From Cavia porcellus (taxonomy: Eukaryota; Chordata; Mammalia; Rodentia; Caviidae), in NCBI RefSeq assembly GCF_034190915.1, contig NW_026947488.1, forward strand, positions 258,501-322,500: a DNA stretch of 64,000 nucleotides. Direction: 5' to 3'. A program made the position numbers and the translations under genes. Numbering within the stretch: the first letter of the stretch is position 1; each line of letters opens with the position of its first letter. Below are positions 10,850-21,445 of this stretch, piece after piece. The notes under the pieces are model-generated. The model worked only from the letters and a program-made list of their open reading frames with translations, had not been told where the DNA came from and ran no database searches.

Positions 10850-11359
10850 CTGAAGGAAGCAGAGTGTGATTTTGTGGGAGGACTGCTCAAGACAAGCTGG
10901 AGCAAAGGGCACAAAGAAGCTCCCTGTCTGTGCCAGCGTCTGTTGTTCCAAAGGGGATGGGGTCTGATTGCTGCCTCCCAGGGAAGGCATGGGGTCCAGG
11001 GAAATCAGCGGGTGGGGAAGGCCAAGGTATTGGGGTGTCCCAAGGGACCATAAAGGGAAGCAGGGAAGGTAGTACAGAGAAAAGACAAAGACCAGTGCAG
11101 CTCACCCTGGCCTCTAGGCTGTCCCAGGCACAGTCACACTGGTCCACGTTGAACATTCCTGTCCTCTTTGTCCCCTTCATCTTCTATTGGGAGCTGCCAG
11201 AATGATCTCTGATCAACCCCACAATAGAAGAACCAGACATTCTCCACCCTGACCCTGATGTGTCCTACTGGGAGACAATGACCACGCCAACACTCTAAAG
11301 GCCTCTGTCACCAGAAGTCCTCCTGAGGCTCCGTTCGGCCCTCAGGCACCTCCACTCAC

Positions 11360-11429
11360 CTTGCCAACACAGAAGGAGGAGGCTCAGCGGGGACGACTGC
11401 TGCTTCTGCTGCTTGGTGGCTTCCAGACG
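11360..11429 (-). pseudogene. GOLGA2-like coiled-coil exon
   Basis: 70 bp between acceptor CACCACAG and donor AAG|GTGAGT. It encodes RLEATKQQKQQSSPLSL, close to the GM130 segment at the end of its central coiled coil. Open in frame. Confidence 0.75.
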
Positions 11430-11510
11430 CTGTGGTGGGTAGGATGAGAACATGGAGAAGGCAGGGAGGTGGCCCAGTCCTCCACGCAGGAACCTGGACA
11501 GCTCCATTAC

Positions 11511-11700
11511 CCGGGTCTCCTCTTGCCGGATTCTGCTAACACAGCAGCTGCACCATGAGCTGTTGTATGCAACAGAACTTGAGCTGGGTGTCTTTCTGAG
11601 AGGTCAGCGGACACCAGGCCTCTGCATGCTGCCACAAGTGGGACAGGAGCTGGTGTCACTGTTGCTGCAGACACTGGGCCTCCTGGCTCTTGAGCGCCAT
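11511..11700 (-). pseudogene. GOLGA2-like coiled-coil exon with stops
   Basis: Begins right after a CTTCCACAG acceptor and encodes LKSQEAQCLQQQ. A TGA follows where GM130 has an arginine, then HQLLSHLWQHAEAWCPLTSQKD, before further decay. It ends at CCCGG|GTAATG. Confidence 0.75.
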
Positions 11701-11789
11701 CTGTGGAAGACCCTGGCGTGAGGCTAGGGATGACTTGCTGCTTCCTGAGTAAGCCCATAAATGCAGGGAAGGGGCACAGACACATGGGC

Positions 11790-11950
11790 AGTGACCTGCA
11801 CTGACTCTTCGGCCTAATGACTGCTGACCCAGTAGGAAAGGTTCACTTGCTTCTATCAGTGGGATTGGAGTCACTGGCAGCATGGTTTTGTTCATCCAAA
11901 CAGACAATTACGAGGCAGTGATTTGCCCTCCTGTAAGAATGACCCGGGTA
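11790..11950 (+). repeat. Direct-repeat block D2 between GOLGA2-like exons
   Basis: GGTTCACTTGCTTCTATCAGTG .. CTGGCAGC .. CCTCCTGTAAGAATGACC parallels 8920-9050 and 63430-63555 in order and spacing. Confidence 0.6.
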
Positions 11951-12140
11951 AGGTCAGCCATCTTCCCACACCACAGTGACAAGCCTCATTGTGGCCTCCT
12001 CAGTCCCCAGGGAGAAGACACACGGTTCTAGGCACCAGGCTGCCCAGAGAGAGGAAAGGAAACTGTGGAGGGCACAGTTCTTTGGGAAGGAGGATGGGGG
12101 AGCACAAGGGAAGACAGCAGGCAAAAGAAAAAGCACAAAC

Positions 12141-12244
12141 CTGAGGTGATGCCACCAGTGAGAGCAGCTCCTGGGGAAGGGACCCCACCACGTGACACAG
12201 TGTCATCAGCAGAAGGAAGTGCAGGAGCAGAGTGGTCTTCAAGC
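12141..12244 (-). pseudogene. GOLGA2-like exon 1 of the copy (N-terminal region)
   Basis: A 104-bp exon with acceptor CTGTGACAG|GC and donor CCTCAG|GTTTGT on the minus strand. The +2 frame is open and encodes the SADDTVSRGGVPSPGAALT stretch, which resembles the region of GM130 before the first coiled coil. An exon of identical length and boundaries recurs at 63766-63869. The alternative frame, a hydrophobic KTTLLLHFLLLMTL stretch that mimics a signal peptide, is a by-product. Confidence 0.78.
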
Positions 12245-12979
12245 CTGTCACAGAAGGAGGCAGGTTTAAGGGGGACATGAGGGACAGAAGATAACCTAAG
12301 CACCATAGTCACAATGGAACAAGCACATAGGACAGGGCTGCTGCAGTCAGGAGACAGTCACACATGCTGGGAGACACTGGGAGTGAGGATGCGGCTACCC
12401 CAGGCTCCAGGCCACAGGCTCGCATTGCAGATGGCCGAAGCTCAAAGCAAGGGCTGACAGCCTCCGTCCTGATCCCCATGGCCTTGCCCTGTCTACAGCT
12501 CAGCAAATGACTGTCCAGGATGGGACCTGGGACAGCCTTAGGATGCTGGACCCTGCTCCTCAAAGACACTAGGTGCCACATTGACCCTGCCCTCATCATC
12601 ATTTTAAAATCAGAGTTCCTCAGTAAGGGACCACTGGGACTCAAGTGGTGCCGCTAAAAATAAAGTTCAATAGACATTGAGCTCCACGAAGTGATTTTTC
12701 TGATGTCATCCAGTAAGCTAGTGGAAAAGAGAACTCAAAGACTCTCCTCTTAATCCTGGGCCCAGAGCTCTCCTTTCCACACTGAGGGGCTTTCAGAAGC
12801 CTGAAAATGAGTAGCTGTTCTCACTGGTCTGGCTTCCCTGATTGAGGACAATCAAATAGCAACTGCCATTTGCAGAATGTTTCCACTAGGCCCTACTGAA
12901 TTCACACACACACAAAAATTCATTTGAATGGCGCAAGTGTACATAAAATGTTCCTTCCTGTCTTCTCTCCTTCTCTCTC

Positions 12980-13070
12980 TTTCTCTGTGTTTTAGAGTGC
13001 TGGGGATCAAACCCAAGGCTTCACACAACCTTGTCAAACACTCAGCCACTGAGCTACAACACTCATAGTT
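12980..13070 (-). repeat. ID-related SINE, antisense
   Basis: GAGTGCTGGGGATCAAACCCAAGG .. CAGCCACTGAGCTACAAC is a reversed tRNA-like ID body with a T-rich left end. Confidence 0.75.
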
Positions 13071-13466
13071 CCCAAATGCAGAATTCTAAACCAGTACCTG
13101 ACACTTTTCTCACCTGACTCATCACCCCCTGTCACCCTCTACTGCCAATAGAACTCCGGGCAGCCTGGTCCCCTAAAACTCACTTTGCAGATGTGTAACA
13201 ATCACCAGTGGCTGTGCCAGGATGGCTGCTATTTTAAATCTTTTTCTTCTTCTACAAGAGCACTAACACTATTTATTTAGTGGAAGTACTCTCAGTTGTG
13301 GAACGTAAAATCAGTGATGCTCATGAAAATGATAAATCCCCATATCACATCTTCTTGCATAGTTTTTGCAAGATGCTAGTATGCACGTCATTGGCTGCAA
13401 TGCCACTCACAATCCTACAAGATGTTCTAATAATCAGTTAATTGCTGAGGCAATAACCTGTTAGTA

Positions 13467-13690
13467 TGGCAAAAAAAAAAAAAAGAAAGAAAAAGGAAAA
13501 GAAAAAACAAAGGCAAGCTTACAGTGATGTCTGCCTGGAATCCCAGACACTGTAGAGATTGGGACAGGACAATCATAAGTTCAAAGACAGCCTGAAATAA
13601 AAAGTAAAGCAATCTCAAAATAGAAATTAAGGAAATGAGGCTTGGCATGTAGCTCTGTGATCCCTGGACTCAATCCCTAGTAGTACACAC
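13467..13690 (+). repeat. B1-dID dimeric SINE with 5' A-rich run
   Basis: An A/AAG-rich run is followed by a diverged B1 (CTTACAGTGATGTCTGCCTGGAA .. CAATCTCAAAAT). An ID half follows (GGCTTGGCATGTAGCTCTGTG .. CAATCCCTAGTAG). Confidence 0.65.
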
Positions 13691-13733
13691 ACATCCCCTC
13701 ACAAGTGAAGAAGGTCTTGATCTCCATCAAAAG

Positions 13734-13734
<1 letters not shown>

Positions 13735-13770
<36 letters not shown>
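13735..13770. repeat. (CA)n microsatellite
   Basis: Uninterrupted CA run of about 18 units. Confidence 0.95.
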
Positions 13771-13772
<2 letters not shown>

Positions 13773-14404
13773 AGAATATGAAGTAGAGAATTTAGCAAGG
13801 AATTTTAAAATCTCTGCAGAGTAGAAACATGGGAGAAAACCAACACAGACCTTTTCTCCTACGGTCACTCAGAGACACTGCCAGTGTTCAGCTCCCTGGT
13901 GAAATTTTCATGCTGTCACTGTCTAAGTTAAGAAGTGAGACAACTTAATTACCACTGTTCTGGTTCCCATGGCCACAAACCGATTGCAATTGGAAATTTG
14001 TGCCTCCACTAGAGAAAATGGGAAGGGGAAAACACTCCTCAGGGGACCAGGAATGAGGATCGGTATACAGGTGATGACAGTGACCAGGGGTTTGGGACTG
14101 GCCACATTCTACCCCTTTCTCCCTTTGCCTAGATCCAGTGTGCTCTAGCCTCTTCTCCACCCCAGCAACAGCGGGGACTGAGGTCCTTGGATATGGGGTT
14201 CTTGGAGGTCTGCTTTGGGGCAGGAGAAGGATAGGGCAGAGCCCAAGTGGGGCCCTGAAGTGACCAAATTCATGGAGGGTGGGGCGTGGCCAGTGGGGAG
14301 CCAGGCTGTGAGGAGTGCTGACAGCGCACTGAGGGTTTGTTTCTGACCCTGGTGCAGCAATTGGGAAACAGCCTGAGTCCAGGGGCTGCAGCCCTGTGTG
14401 ACTC

Positions 14405-15065
14405 ACCTTTCTGAAGGCTTTGGTAGTACATGTGATGTAACATCCTTAATGTCGTGTAGAATTCAGCAGTCAGTCCATCAGGGGCTGGGCAGTTTGTAGT
14501 TGGTAGACGCTATTATTTTCTCAATTGTTTGCTCATTATGAGGATAAATATTTTTGTACCTTCTTGGGTTAGCTTTGGCAACTTGTACTAAGAAAATGTC
14601 TATTTCTTCCCACTTTTCCACTTTATTGGAATGCAGTTTTTCATATTAGCTACTATCTTCTGAATATCCATAGAGTGGATTGAGATTTCCCCTCTAATTA
14701 CAGTGATAGGACTTTTTACTCTCTCTTGATAAGTTTGGCTAAGAGTTTATTTTGTTTATTCTTCTGAAGAAACATCTTTTCTATTTGTTGATTCTTTGTA
14801 TTGTTTTTAGTTTCAATTTTGTTGATTTTCAGTCTAAATCTTGATTTCCCTTTTTAGTGTTGGTTTGGCCCAGGTTGGTGTTATTTCTTGAATAGCTTAT
14901 TGTTTCTTTTGATGCCTTTTATTTGAGTCCATGTAGTTTTCTTAAAGTAACGATTAATTACATCAACTTCCCTCTTAGGACCACTTTCATAGCGCTCCAG
15001 AGGTTCAGTGGGAGTTGTGGCATTGCCATTAACTTCCAGAAATATTTTGATGGAATCTCAGCATT
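14405..15065 (-). mobile_element. L1 fragment (ORF2 RT and linker), antisense
   Basis: The minus strand reads into the RT N-terminal region. The reverse complement of 14459-14491 is the CCAGCCCCTGATGGACTG..GCTGAATTC motif that corresponds to the PDG..AEFY block of ORF2 in the intact-length L1 at 57.0 kb. Heavily decayed. Confidence 0.8.
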
Positions 15066-18000
15066 GTCTTAATGTGCATGTCTTGACTGATCAGTGGTGT
15101 CGAACATGTTTTCATACATTTATTTGTCATTTCTACTCCATCTGAGAAGTGTCTATTCATTACACGTGGCCATTTTTACATTTGGCCTTAAAATGGGGGG
15201 CTGGTATCTGATTGTTTTCAGTTCTTTACATATTCTAGATATTAGCCTTTTGTCTGAGGAACACCAAGCAAACACTTCTCCTGCTCTGCGGGTTGTCTCT
15301 TCAATCTGCTAGTGATTTCATTTACTGTGAAAGTCTTTTAATAAAATGAGATCCCAGTTCTTGATTTTTTGTGATAGTTCCATTTGATTGGAGTTTTGAT
15401 CTTAAAGTCTTTACTTACATCAGTGTGTTCAAGTGTTCTATTTATTGTTTCTTCCTGCAGATTTACTGTTTATGTTTTAATATGTTGATCCATGTTGATT
15501 TTAGGTTAATGCATGAAAGTTATGTGTCTCTTTGAATCCTCGTTTTGTAGAAAGCCAGCACATGTTGAAAGAGGCCATCTTTTGTCAAATGAAGGTGCTT
15601 GGCTCCTGTTTCAAGCATAGCTGAGTGAGTAAGTCTGGAGTTGTTCTTCAGCTTCAAATCTGTTCCATTAATCTTCAGGTCTGGTTTTTGTAGTTGTGGT
15701 TGTTATTGTTTTTATTTTTGTTTTTTGACAGTACCATGCTGTTTTCATCCCAGTAGCTTTGTAGTAGAGTTTCAAGTAAGAGGTGGTGACGTCCCTTGCT
15801 TTGCCTTTATTGCCCTGAAATGGGTTTTGCTATTCTAGGTCTCTTCTGGTTCCAAAGGAATTTTAGGATTATTTTCTCTAATTCCATGAGACGTGCTGTT
15901 GAAATTTTGATCAGAATTGCATTAAATGTGTCACAATTTTGCAAGTATGACCATTTTCACTGTATTAGTTCTTCCTACTGAAGAGCACAGCATATTTTTC
16001 CATTCTCTGATATCCTCTTCAATCTTATTTTTCAGAGTACTATAGTTTTCAATGTAGCGCTCTTTTACCTTTCTCATTGGATTGATTCCTATGTATCTCA
16101 TTATTCTGGATGCTATTGTGAAAGGTATTTTTCTTTAACTTGTCTCTCAGTGAGTTTGTTAGGAGTGTATAGGCAGGCTGTTGACTTTGGAGTCTTGATT
16201 TATATCTAGTTATGCTACTGATTTTGATTATTAAATCTAAACATCCTTGGTTGAGATTTTGTGGTCATCTGTGTAGAACATCCTGTCACTCACATATAAT
16301 GATAATTTAATGTCTTCCTTTCCTATTTATTACTTTTATTTCTTAGTCTTGTCTAATTGCTCTGCTAATGTTTTCAGAACTATATTGAATGAGAATGGTA
16401 ACAGTGGACACCTTTGTCTTATTCCTGATTTTAGAGTGAAAGCTTTCAGTATTTGTCCATTTAGCATGATGTGGATTTCTCATAGAATACTTTTCTTTAA
16501 ACTTCACTGAAGATCATAGATGACTTTTATCAGATTGAGATAAATACAATTTTTATGTATTTATGTATTTCTTTATCAACTTTTATGTATTTCTTTATCA
16601 TAAGTGGGTGTGGAAATTCATCAAATGCTTTTTCTGACTCTATTGAGATGATCATATGCTTTTGTCCTTGGCTCTGTGAATATGGTGGATTACGTTTATT
16701 GGTTTACATCTGTTGAATCATCGCTGCATCCCTGGGAGGAATCCTGCGTGGTCCTGGTGTGTAATCTTTTGATGATCTGTTGCATTCTATTTAACAGAAT
16801 CTTATTGATGTCTTTTCATCTATATTTTTTAGGAAGATTGGCTTGGGATTCTCTCTCTCTCTCTCAGTTGGATACTTCTCTGGCGTTGGAGTCATGGTAA
16901 TATTTTCTTCCCTGAATGAATTTGTGAATATGCTTCCCTTCCAGTTTCAGTAAGACTTTGGGGCATAGGGGTATTAAATGTTCTCTAAATTTCTTATAGA
17001 ATTCAGCAGTAAATCTGTTAGAGCTTGGGTTTTATTTGTTGGTAGGTTTTCTATTACATCTTCAATTTCATTGACTGACATTGGGTTATTTAATATTTTA
17101 TTTTTTCTTGATTCAGTTTTGATAATTCGTATGTATGTAGGTATCTATCCATTTTTTCTGTGTTTTCCATCTTGTTTGAGTACAGGTGCTTGAAGTAGAC
17201 ATTGAATGAACTTCTAGATTTCTGCAGGATCTGTTGTGATTTAACCCTTTTCCATGCTAGTTGCATGGATTTGTGTATTTTCTCTCCTTTTTTGATAAGG
17301 TTGTCTAAGGGTTGGTCAATTTTATTTACTGTTTCAAACAACGAACTCTGGAATTCATTGGCTCTTTGTATTGTTTTCTTAGTCTCCATGGCATTACCAT
17401 CAGCTCTGAATGTTTTAATTTCCTCTCTTCTGTAGCTTTGTAACTGATTTGCTCTTGCTTTTCTGGAAGCTTGAGGTTCAACATTAGGTTGTTGATTTAA
17501 GCTTGATATGTTTTTCTGATATGAGAATTCACAGCTATAAATTTCCCTTGAACGGCTGTTTTCACTGTGTCCCATAATTTCTAGTTTGTTGTACTGGCAT
17601 CATCATTTAATGGTAAAAACTTTCTTTTTTTCATAAATTTCATCTGTGGCTCCTTAGCTGATCAAGAGAGTACTATTTAATTTCAATGTGTTTATGAAGT
17701 TCTCATGGTTTTCTTTTTCATTGATTTCCTGTTTCAGTGTACTACAGTCTGATAATACCTCTGTGAAAACTTCAGTTCCTTTAAATTTATGTAAGCATGT
17801 TCTATGAGTTAATATGTGGCCTATTCGGGGGAACATGTATGCACAGCTGAGAAGAATGTGTGTTCTGGTGTTGTTGGGTGGATCACTCTGTAGACATGTA
17901 CTAAGTCCATTTGTTGAAAAATTTGGTTCAATTCTAGTATTTCATTTTTTATCTAATCTATTTATCTGTGACAATGGTGAACTAGTGCTTCTTTAATTGT

Positions 18001-18225
18001 GTGTGTCAATATTTGTTTTATGTAATTAGGTGCATTGGCCTTTGGTGCATATATATCTATGATTGTGATTTCTTCCTTTTGAATTATTCTGTTCTTTGTA
18101 TCAATCCATCTTCGCTTGAAGTCTACATTGTCTGCAAGTAAAATAGCTACCCCTGCTTTTTACCAAGTTCCTGTCGCATTAAATATTGTATAACATCCTT
18201 TGATTTGTCTATGAATTTCTTTTTC
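15066..18225 (-). mobile_element. L1 fragment, ORF2 C-terminus to endonuclease end, antisense
   Basis: The order from left to right is reversed L1: ORF2 C-terminal part (15.07-16.0 kb), RT core (16.1-17.1 kb), then linker and endonuclease (17.1-18.2 kb). The minus-strand frame at 17090-17575 encodes [31 protein letters not shown], paralogous to residues near 360-400 of the ORF2 at 55.6 kb. Many stops. Confidence 0.85.
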
Positions 18226-18848
18226 AAATATGTATCTAGGAGTCTGTCCATTTCTTCTGTGTTTCCAAATTATTGGAAAATGGGTTCTCTAAATGGGTCT
18301 TGATGATCTTCTGGATTTCTGAAAAATCTCATATGATTTCATCGTCTTCAATGCTCATTGCATGGACTTGAGTTTGTTCTTTTTTTTGGATAAGGTTATC
18401 AAAGGGTTTGTCAATTTTCTTTTATCTGTCAAGAACCAATTCTTGGATTCACTGATTTTTTGTGGTGTTTTTTTAGTCTCCAGTGCATTGCCTTCTGCTC
18501 TGATTGTTATAATTTCCTCCATTCTACGAGCATTGGCTTAACTTGCTCTTGTTTTTCTGGAAGCATGACACTAAACATTAGTTTGTTGATCTGAGCTCAC
18601 TCTTTTTTGAAATACATATGTTTCTTCTATGCAGCATATTGTTAGATCTAGCTTCTTGATGTATTCTGTCAGTTGGTTTCTTTTGATTGAATTGAGATCC
18701 ATTGATATAGATGGTAATAAGTGATATGTATTGATTTATTTGTGTTATTTTCCAAATGTTGGCTGCATTTTTTTCTCCTTTAATTCTTTGTCATCTCAGG
18801 TGGATTTTTTTCTATTGGTGTTCGTGGACTTGGAATCTTTGTTATCTC
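18226..18848 (-). mobile_element. Second overlapping L1 ORF2 fragment, antisense
   Basis: Repeats the linker segment already present at 17250-17480 (GATAAGGTT(A/G)TC(A/T)AAGGGTT), so it comes from a different L1 copy placed next to the first. Confidence 0.75.
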
Positions 18849-19620
18849 TTTTTTTTTTTAAGCACGATTGATGGTTTATATATGCTGGCAGCAACAGGCC
18901 ACATCACTTGAGTAGTTAAACCTGCAGTTAATAGTGAAGACTAGGCAGGGTAAATCAAAGGGAGTTAAAAAGAATATGAACAGAAAAGTAGGCGACCACT
19001 CCGATAGTTATAATTTCCTCTCTTCTACGAGCTTTGGACTTGACTTGCTCTAGCTTTTCTGGTAGCTTGTGACAAACACTGTCCGCACAATCACTGTAGG
19101 CTGCAGTGTATCCCGACATCTCAGCAAGGGCAGATGAGCCAAAATTACTGACTGCTTTTGTTACTGACCTTGAACAACCAGTGCCCTTTTCCTCAGGAAG
19201 TCTTGTTATTGGCTGAGTTGATTGTATCTAGTGTAACACAATAGTCAGTGCTTACAACAAATCACACTTTTTGGTATGATGCACTGCAATAGTATATTCA
19301 GAGTCATTATTTGCTTTTTCTTCACCTTTGTCTCTTTTTTCCTGAACAAAGTAGTTTTGGAGACTCTTGTACCTGTCTTATGCTAGACACATGGTTTTTG
19401 AAGACTATTTCATTGTCTTTATCATCACTCATTTCAGTCACTTCAAATTTTTGTTTCTCCAAATATATTGGTGTACAAATCAGTGTGGTGCTCTGGCTGT
19501 CCACAGTCTTATTGTCAGAGGAAGCCTTTTGAAACTCTTTTCTTCTTCTTGTTAGGTCTGCCTGTAGCCCTTTTGTTTTTGGTGGAAACCTGTTTTCTTC
19601 TCTGAAACCTCTTTTTCTAA
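18849..19620 (-). pseudogene. Possible processed pseudogene inside L1 DNA, parent unknown
   Basis: Read on the minus strand, a non-L1 segment ends in an A-run (the T-run at 18849-18860), as a retrocopy would. It contains a 60-codon open stretch at 19322-19504 (TTLICTPIYLEKQKFEVTEM, then an acidic DDKDNE stretch). A lysine-rich NKKKKR stretch lies just upstream in another frame. Low-complexity charged composition suggests a nuclear protein, but I do not recognise it. 18990-19070 is an additional L1 linker piece, so the segment is not pure. No target duplication was established. Confidence 0.35.
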
Positions 19621-20640
19621 TAGATAAATCTAATGAAGGCTCATCTCTACCATGCTATCCTGCCATTGGTCCTCCACTTTTCCTCACTGTTCAATTGCCT
19701 ACCATGCTTGGTGATCCCTCTGCTACTGTTCCTGGAACCATGGTCATCTTTATCTCTCTCTAGAAATCCTTCAGCACTCTCCGTAGGGTTGGTTTGGTGC
19801 TCATAAATTCCTTCAGTTGTTCTTCATCATGAAAGTATCTTGTTTCTCCATTAATTTGAGACATGGTTTTTCAGGATACATCAATCTGGATTGGAAGTTG
19901 TTGTCTTTCAGGACCTGAAACACTTCACTCAAGCTCTCCATGACTTGATGGTTTATGGTGAGATGTCCGCTGTGATTCTGATGGGTTTTCCTCTGTAGGT
20001 TATCTGCTTCTTTTCTCTAACAGCTTTTAATATTCTGTTCTTGTACTAAATTTCTGAGAGATTGATTATTATATGTCTGGATATAGATTTTGTTTGAATA
20101 TGTCTTATCTATATGTCAAGTTCCTTTCCCATATTTGTAAGATTTCTGCTATTGTCTCTGTAAATAGTCTTTTTTAAGTCATTTGTACTGACCTCTGCTT
20201 TTTCGCTGACACTTATCAATCTTAAATTATTCTTCTTGTGTCATCTTGCAGTCATTGGAACATTATTTTCTGGTTTCTTTCTTTTAAGAGATCTTTCCTT
20301 TCATGAGCACTAGCTGCAAGCTTGTCTTCTAAGTCTAGAAGTCTAACTTCAGGTACTTTACAGTTGTTTTCCAGTTAATTTCCTGCATATCTCTCTGAAT
20401 CTGTTTCATGCATTGTAGTTCTTTCCTGTATTGTGTTCATTCAAGGTTTCCATCATGTTCGAACAGCCCTTTTGTTTATTTATGTCATGTTCCGATATGC
20501 TCAGCATTCCTTTCATTACGTTTGTCATTTTTTCTTTTTATCTGAAATAGAATTTTTAATGTAATTACTTTTAAAACCTCAAGAAGTTATTTCTTTTCTT
20601 TGGTTGCTATCCTTTCAGAAATTTCACGTGTTCAACTTCC
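19621..20640 (-). mobile_element. L1 fragment (ORF1 region), antisense
   Basis: The reverse complement of 19860-20030 matches the ORF1 C-terminal domain region at 55262-55440 (AGCTGTTAGAGAAAAGAAGC versus AGCTGTCAGAGAGAAAAGAC, and the following CCCATCAGAATCACAGC block). It continues into the coiled-coil part to the right, placing ORF1 correctly upstream of the ORF2 pieces on the minus strand. Confidence 0.8.
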
Positions 20641-20754
20641 ACCTTCTTTTTTTAGTTTTATTTTTATTTGCATTTTTTGGTCTTGTGGACTGAACTCACA
20701 ACTGCATGCTAACAACACAGGAGCCCAGGCTGCTGAGCTAAATCCCCAGCCCCC
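20641..20754 (-). repeat. ID SINE, antisense
   Basis: T-rich left end, CTTGTGGACTGAACTCACAAC, then GCTGAGCTAAATCCCCAGCCCC. Short matching CAACTTC flanks near 20632 and 20753 are a likely target duplication. Confidence 0.8.
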
Positions 20755-21170
20755 AACTTCTTTTATTTCTACATCTAAAAGACTCAGTCTGAGTGGGGTG
20801 GAGTTCTGAGATTATCTTTTGTTTCTTTGCCTTGCCTGTTTCCTGAGTTGTCCTGTGCGAGCTAGTTGATGTTTTAAGTTCAGCTGTAAGTTTTATGAAG
20901 AAAAGTTCTTCAGTATTTAGTGTACATATATTAATAACCATAACCTCTTCTTGTTGTATAGTTTCCTTAACTAGTACATAGAGATCTTTGTGTCTTCTAG
21001 TCAGTCTTATCTTGATGTTTATTATGTCTGAAATTGAAATTGCTATCCTACTTGTTTTGTGGGTCTTGGTGCGTGAAAGGTTTTCTATGATTTGATTTTT
21101 AGTCTCTGAATATCTTTTTGAATGAATGAGTGTCTTGACTACAACACACTGTGGGATTCTCTCTCTCTCT
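20755..21170 (-). mobile_element. L1-related DNA, antisense
   Basis: Minus-strand frame with ETKNQIIENLSRTKTHKTS and DIINIKIRLTRRHKDL-type content, reading as decayed L1. It ends at a CT run at about 21158-21174. Confidence 0.5.
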
Positions 21171-21174
21171 CTCT

Positions 21175-21445
21175 CTTTTTTTTTTGTCTTTTTCAGATAG
21201 GGTTTTTCTACACAGGTCAGCATGGCCTTGATCTCACTTTGTAGCCCAGATTGGTCTCAAACTCACAGTGATCCTCCTGCCTCGGCCTCCCAAGTTCTGA
21301 GATCAAGGGCCAAGGATTTAGCTCAGTGATGTAAGCATCTCACTGGCTAGTGTGAGGTCCTGAGTTCCATTCCTGGTACAAAAAACGAAAAACAAAATGT
21401 GAACCAAGTGCTGAGATTACAGGTGTACATCACCACGGCTGGCAT
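21175..21445 (-). repeat. B1 SINE, antisense, split by an ID
   Basis: Reversed B1 runs from the T-run through GGTCTCAAACTCACAGTGATCC to CCCAAGTTCTGAGAT near 21303. It resumes at about 21400 with AAGTGCTGAGATTACAGGTG and ends in CACGGCTGGCATGG. The doubled CCAAGT(T/G)CTGAGAT at the junctions is the insertion's target duplication. Confidence 0.88.
21308..21396 (+). repeat. ID SINE inside B1
   Basis: GGCCAAGGATTTAGCTCAGTG (A box) .. GTCCTGAGTTCCATTCCTGG (B box) and an AAAAAACGAAAAACAAAA tail, inserted opposite in direction to its B1 host. Confidence 0.9.

Larger units (their letters stand above)
10240..12244 (-). pseudogene. GOLGA2: GOLGA2 (GM130 golgin)-like unprocessed pseudogene
   Basis: A broken, intron-containing duplicate of the cis-Golgi tethering protein GM130. 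Reading 12244 to 10240 on the minus strand, conceptual exons match GM130 in order. First is an N-terminal segment with SADDTVSRGGVPSPGAALT. Next is the coiled-coil segment KSQEAQCLQQQ, then RLEATKQQKQQ..LSL, then REQKQPCQCLACLA..GEPEEVLAP, then MELKE../EELQHCCLQLSG, and a tentative EWH-containing segment. Most exon edges have AG/GT splice sites (11700 and 11511, 11429 and 11360, 10849 and 10636). Frame-breaking stops lie in the second and fourth of these exons, with a frameshift in the fourth and fifth. The exons for most of the central coiled coil are missing between 12141 and 11700. Retained introns exclude a processed copy. Identification rests on remembered family sequence, not a search. 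Confidence 0.75.
12245..14404. other. Non-coding DNA upstream of the GOLGA2-like copy
   Basis: 12245-12371 is nearly identical to 63870-64000, so it is duplicated intronic sequence. The remainder holds a few SINEs and a GC-richer stretch at 14100-14400. No further GM130 exon, including the positively charged N-terminus, was recognised. Confidence 0.5.

Noticed and set aside
10260..10869. Plus-strand frames of 60-96 codons at 10.26-10.87 kb
   Set aside because: They lie antisense to the GOLGA2-like exons, show no family features and arise from the GC-rich exon composition.
12000..12278. Minus-strand frame with a hydrophobic KTTLLLHFLLLMTLCHVVG stretch that looks like a signal peptide, repeated at 63661-63867
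   Set aside because: The same DNA in the neighbouring frame matches a GM130 segment and is bounded by splice sites at both copies. The hydrophobic frame also lacks an ATG in the second copy.
14390..14455. Apparent splice donor AAAG|GTGAGTCAC on the minus strand, a candidate first GOLGA2-like exon
   Set aside because: The sequence just upstream continues directly from the L1 ORF2 AEFY-type segment, so it is L1 DNA ending there, not an exon.
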